A DNA stretch of 14,294 bases from JBOHCT01 sp050699055 (lineage in GTDB: Bacteria; Actinomycetota; Actinomycetes; Streptosporangiales; JBOHCT01), in NCBI GenBank assembly GCA_050699055.1, contig JBOHCT010000109.1, forward strand, positions 1-14,294, written 5' to 3'. This document shows, in pieces, positions 13,629 to 14,294 of this stretch; the first letter of the stretch is position 1, and each line of letters opens with the position of its first letter. The position numbers were made by a program, and so were the translations under genes. The notes below the pieces were generated by a model, which was not told where the DNA came from, ran no database searches, and saw only the letters and a list, made by a program, of their open reading frames with translations.

Positions 13629-13751
13629 CTATGCCGCCAACTGCTCATTCAGGTACTCAGTGCGGACCTCGCGCGGAGTTCGGTAGACGAGTGCCGAGTA
13701 GATTCTGCGTCTGTTATAGAAGAGTTCGATGTACCGGCGTGCACCGTGCAC
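13629..13751 (-). pseudogene. IS3-family transposase (OrfB) C-terminal remnant
   Basis: On the minus strand 40 codons end at TAG 13629-13631 and read RRYIELFYNRRRIYSALVYR followed by TPREVRTEYLNEQLAA. This is the classical end of IS3-group integrase-type transposases (YIE.FYN.RR.HSALGYRTP.E). In the consensus the residues are HSALGY; here they are YSALVY. Upstream of about 13751 the similarity stops, so the catalytic DDE domain is missing. It has no start codon and is non-functional. Confidence 0.8.
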
Positions 13752-13834
13752 CATGACCAGAGCATCCCAGCATCCAGCAAGGCACGCGCTCTCCGGCGCC
13801 GTGTACGCGGGTGGTACGAGCTGTCCGCCATCAG

Positions 13835-14094
13835 TTATACATGCGTCGGGTTCACCGTGTCGCTATAGGCGTCGACGCCGTCGGTCGGTCGACGGCGAAG
13901 GCCAGGCCTCGAGGGCCGGATCGGCGATCAACGCGTCCACACACGCACGGGATGCACCGAGATAGGTGGTGTTGAAGTCGATTTCGGTCGCGACGCACCA
14001 GGCCCGGTCGGCCGGCCACCACAGGTTGGGCGACCGATGCGGGACCGGCTCGGGGCCTGCCCACCTTTCGCCGAATCCACCCAGGCCCGCGAGG
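13835..14094 (-). pseudogene. C-terminal remnant of a conserved hypothetical gene, cut by an IS element
   Basis: Reading minus from 14094, the frame gives LAGLGGFGERWAGPEPVPH, SPNLWWPADRAWCVATEIDF, TTYLGASRACVDALIADPAL, highly protein-like and familiar from an actinobacterial hypothetical family whose members end near a DTVNP sequence. The frame is lost near 13905. After two small indels (one is a missing C in GACCG at about 13888), the other frame ends as PTDGVDAYSDTVNP with stop TAA at 13835-13837. The 5' part is absent because the left end of an IS3-type element begins at about 14095. I do not know the function. Confidence 0.65.
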
Positions 14095-14121
14095 TGGGGT
14101 GCCCCTGATCTTCCGGACTGC

Positions 14122-14136
14122 GGACCATTAAGGTCC
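14122..14136. repeat. small hairpin between IS end and orfA
   Basis: GGACC, loop ATTAA, GGTCC: a perfect 5-bp stem. Hairpins at this position in insertion sequences can shield the transposase gene from read-through translation or transcription; here that is only a suggestion. Confidence 0.4.
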
Positions 14137-14159
14137 TTGTCTGGAAAGGATGGGTGTTC

Positions 14160-14294
14160 GTGGGAGACAGGTACGGGAAGTACAAGCCTGAGTTCCGTGA
14201 GGAAGTGGCCCGGCTGGTCGTCGAGACGTCCCGGCCGATCGCGGATGTGGCCCGGGAGTACGGGGTGTGTGATACGACGGTCGGCAACTGGGTG
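14160..14294 (+). CDS. IS3-type transposase OrfA, N-terminal part (3' partial)
   Basis: The frame starts at GTG 14160, preceded by GGAAAGGA about eleven bases upstream, and runs to the window edge (45 codons). The translation, KYKPEFREEVARLVVETSR then PIADVAREYGVCDTTVGNWV, is the helix-turn-helix of IS3-family OrfA proteins: a helix on RPIADVAREYGV, a turn and a recognition helix on DTTVGNWV. OrfA supplies DNA binding and is normally joined to OrfB by programmed frameshifting. The catalytic part is outside the window. Confidence 0.85.
   Translation, partial: MGDRYGKYKPEFREEVARLVVETSRPIADVAREYGVCDTTVGNWV

Larger units (their letters stand above)
14095..14294 (+). mobile_element. IS3-family insertion sequence, left end (runs off the window)
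   Basis: The element appears to begin at about 14095 with TGGGGTGCCCCTGATCTTCC, a plausible terminal inverted repeat starting TG. It then has a short hairpin and an orfA-type gene. The interruption of a protein-coding frame exactly here supports this boundary. The other end and any target duplication lie outside the window, so the boundary is inferred. Confidence 0.6.

Noticed and set aside
1..14294. CRISPR arrays, tRNA or rRNA genes
   Set aside because: No regularly spaced repeats, no tRNA cloverleaf with a TTCGA-type arm and no rRNA-like conserved stretches were seen on reading both strands.

Overview
The window is very GC-rich with strong third-position G/C bias, frequent GTG starts and purine-rich ribosome binding sites, which points to a high-GC actinomycete (Streptomyces or a relative in the Streptosporangiales). 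The gene families agree: an XRE/TPR regulator tail, an ECF sigma factor with a SnoaL-like domain, an STAS protein, a macrolide-type glycosyltransferase, an actinobacterial DUF-type protein and IS3-type insertion sequences. The species cannot be named from the sequence.

Layout. 1-1121: the C-terminal part of an XRE/TPR-type regulator and a small hypothetical gene. 1235-5189: an eroded carbon-catabolism island. It has an intact isocitrate lyase/PEP mutase-family gene and a GlcG/HbpS-like gene, then remnants on the minus strand of an NAD-dependent epimerase and a 3-hydroxyisobutyrate dehydrogenase-like gene, then on the plus strand a GntR regulator that has lost its DNA-binding domain and a rhamnonate dehydratase-like enolase-superfamily gene with one frameshift. 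5230-6549: a GT1 glycosyltransferase (minus). 6816-8171: an ECF sigma factor and a convergent STAS-domain gene whose 3' ends overlap by 84 bases. 8582-9712: a second, intact mandelate racemase/muconate lactonizing enzyme homologue (minus). 9875-10720: an uncharacterised actinobacterial protein (minus). 11410-12150: a GPR1/FUN34/YaaH-like membrane protein with a heptad-repeat N-terminus. 12625-13314: a HigB/HigA-type toxin-antitoxin module with a 28-bp near-perfect palindrome upstream; the antitoxin frame is broken by one missing base. 13629-14294: insertion-sequence debris, a decayed conserved gene, and the start of an IS3-type element running off the right edge.

How it fits together. The first half reads as a former sugar-acid or hydroxy-acid utilisation locus (dehydratase, epimerase/dehydrogenase, hydroxyacid dehydrogenase, lyase, GlcG, GntR regulator). 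Deletions have joined gene fragments; the lyase and GlcG genes remain as an intact pair. The right end is an accessory region with a toxin-antitoxin pair and IS elements. At least five genes carry single-base indels. Either this is a decaying accessory segment or the assembly has residual indel errors; reads would be needed to tell. No CRISPR array, tRNA or rRNA was seen.
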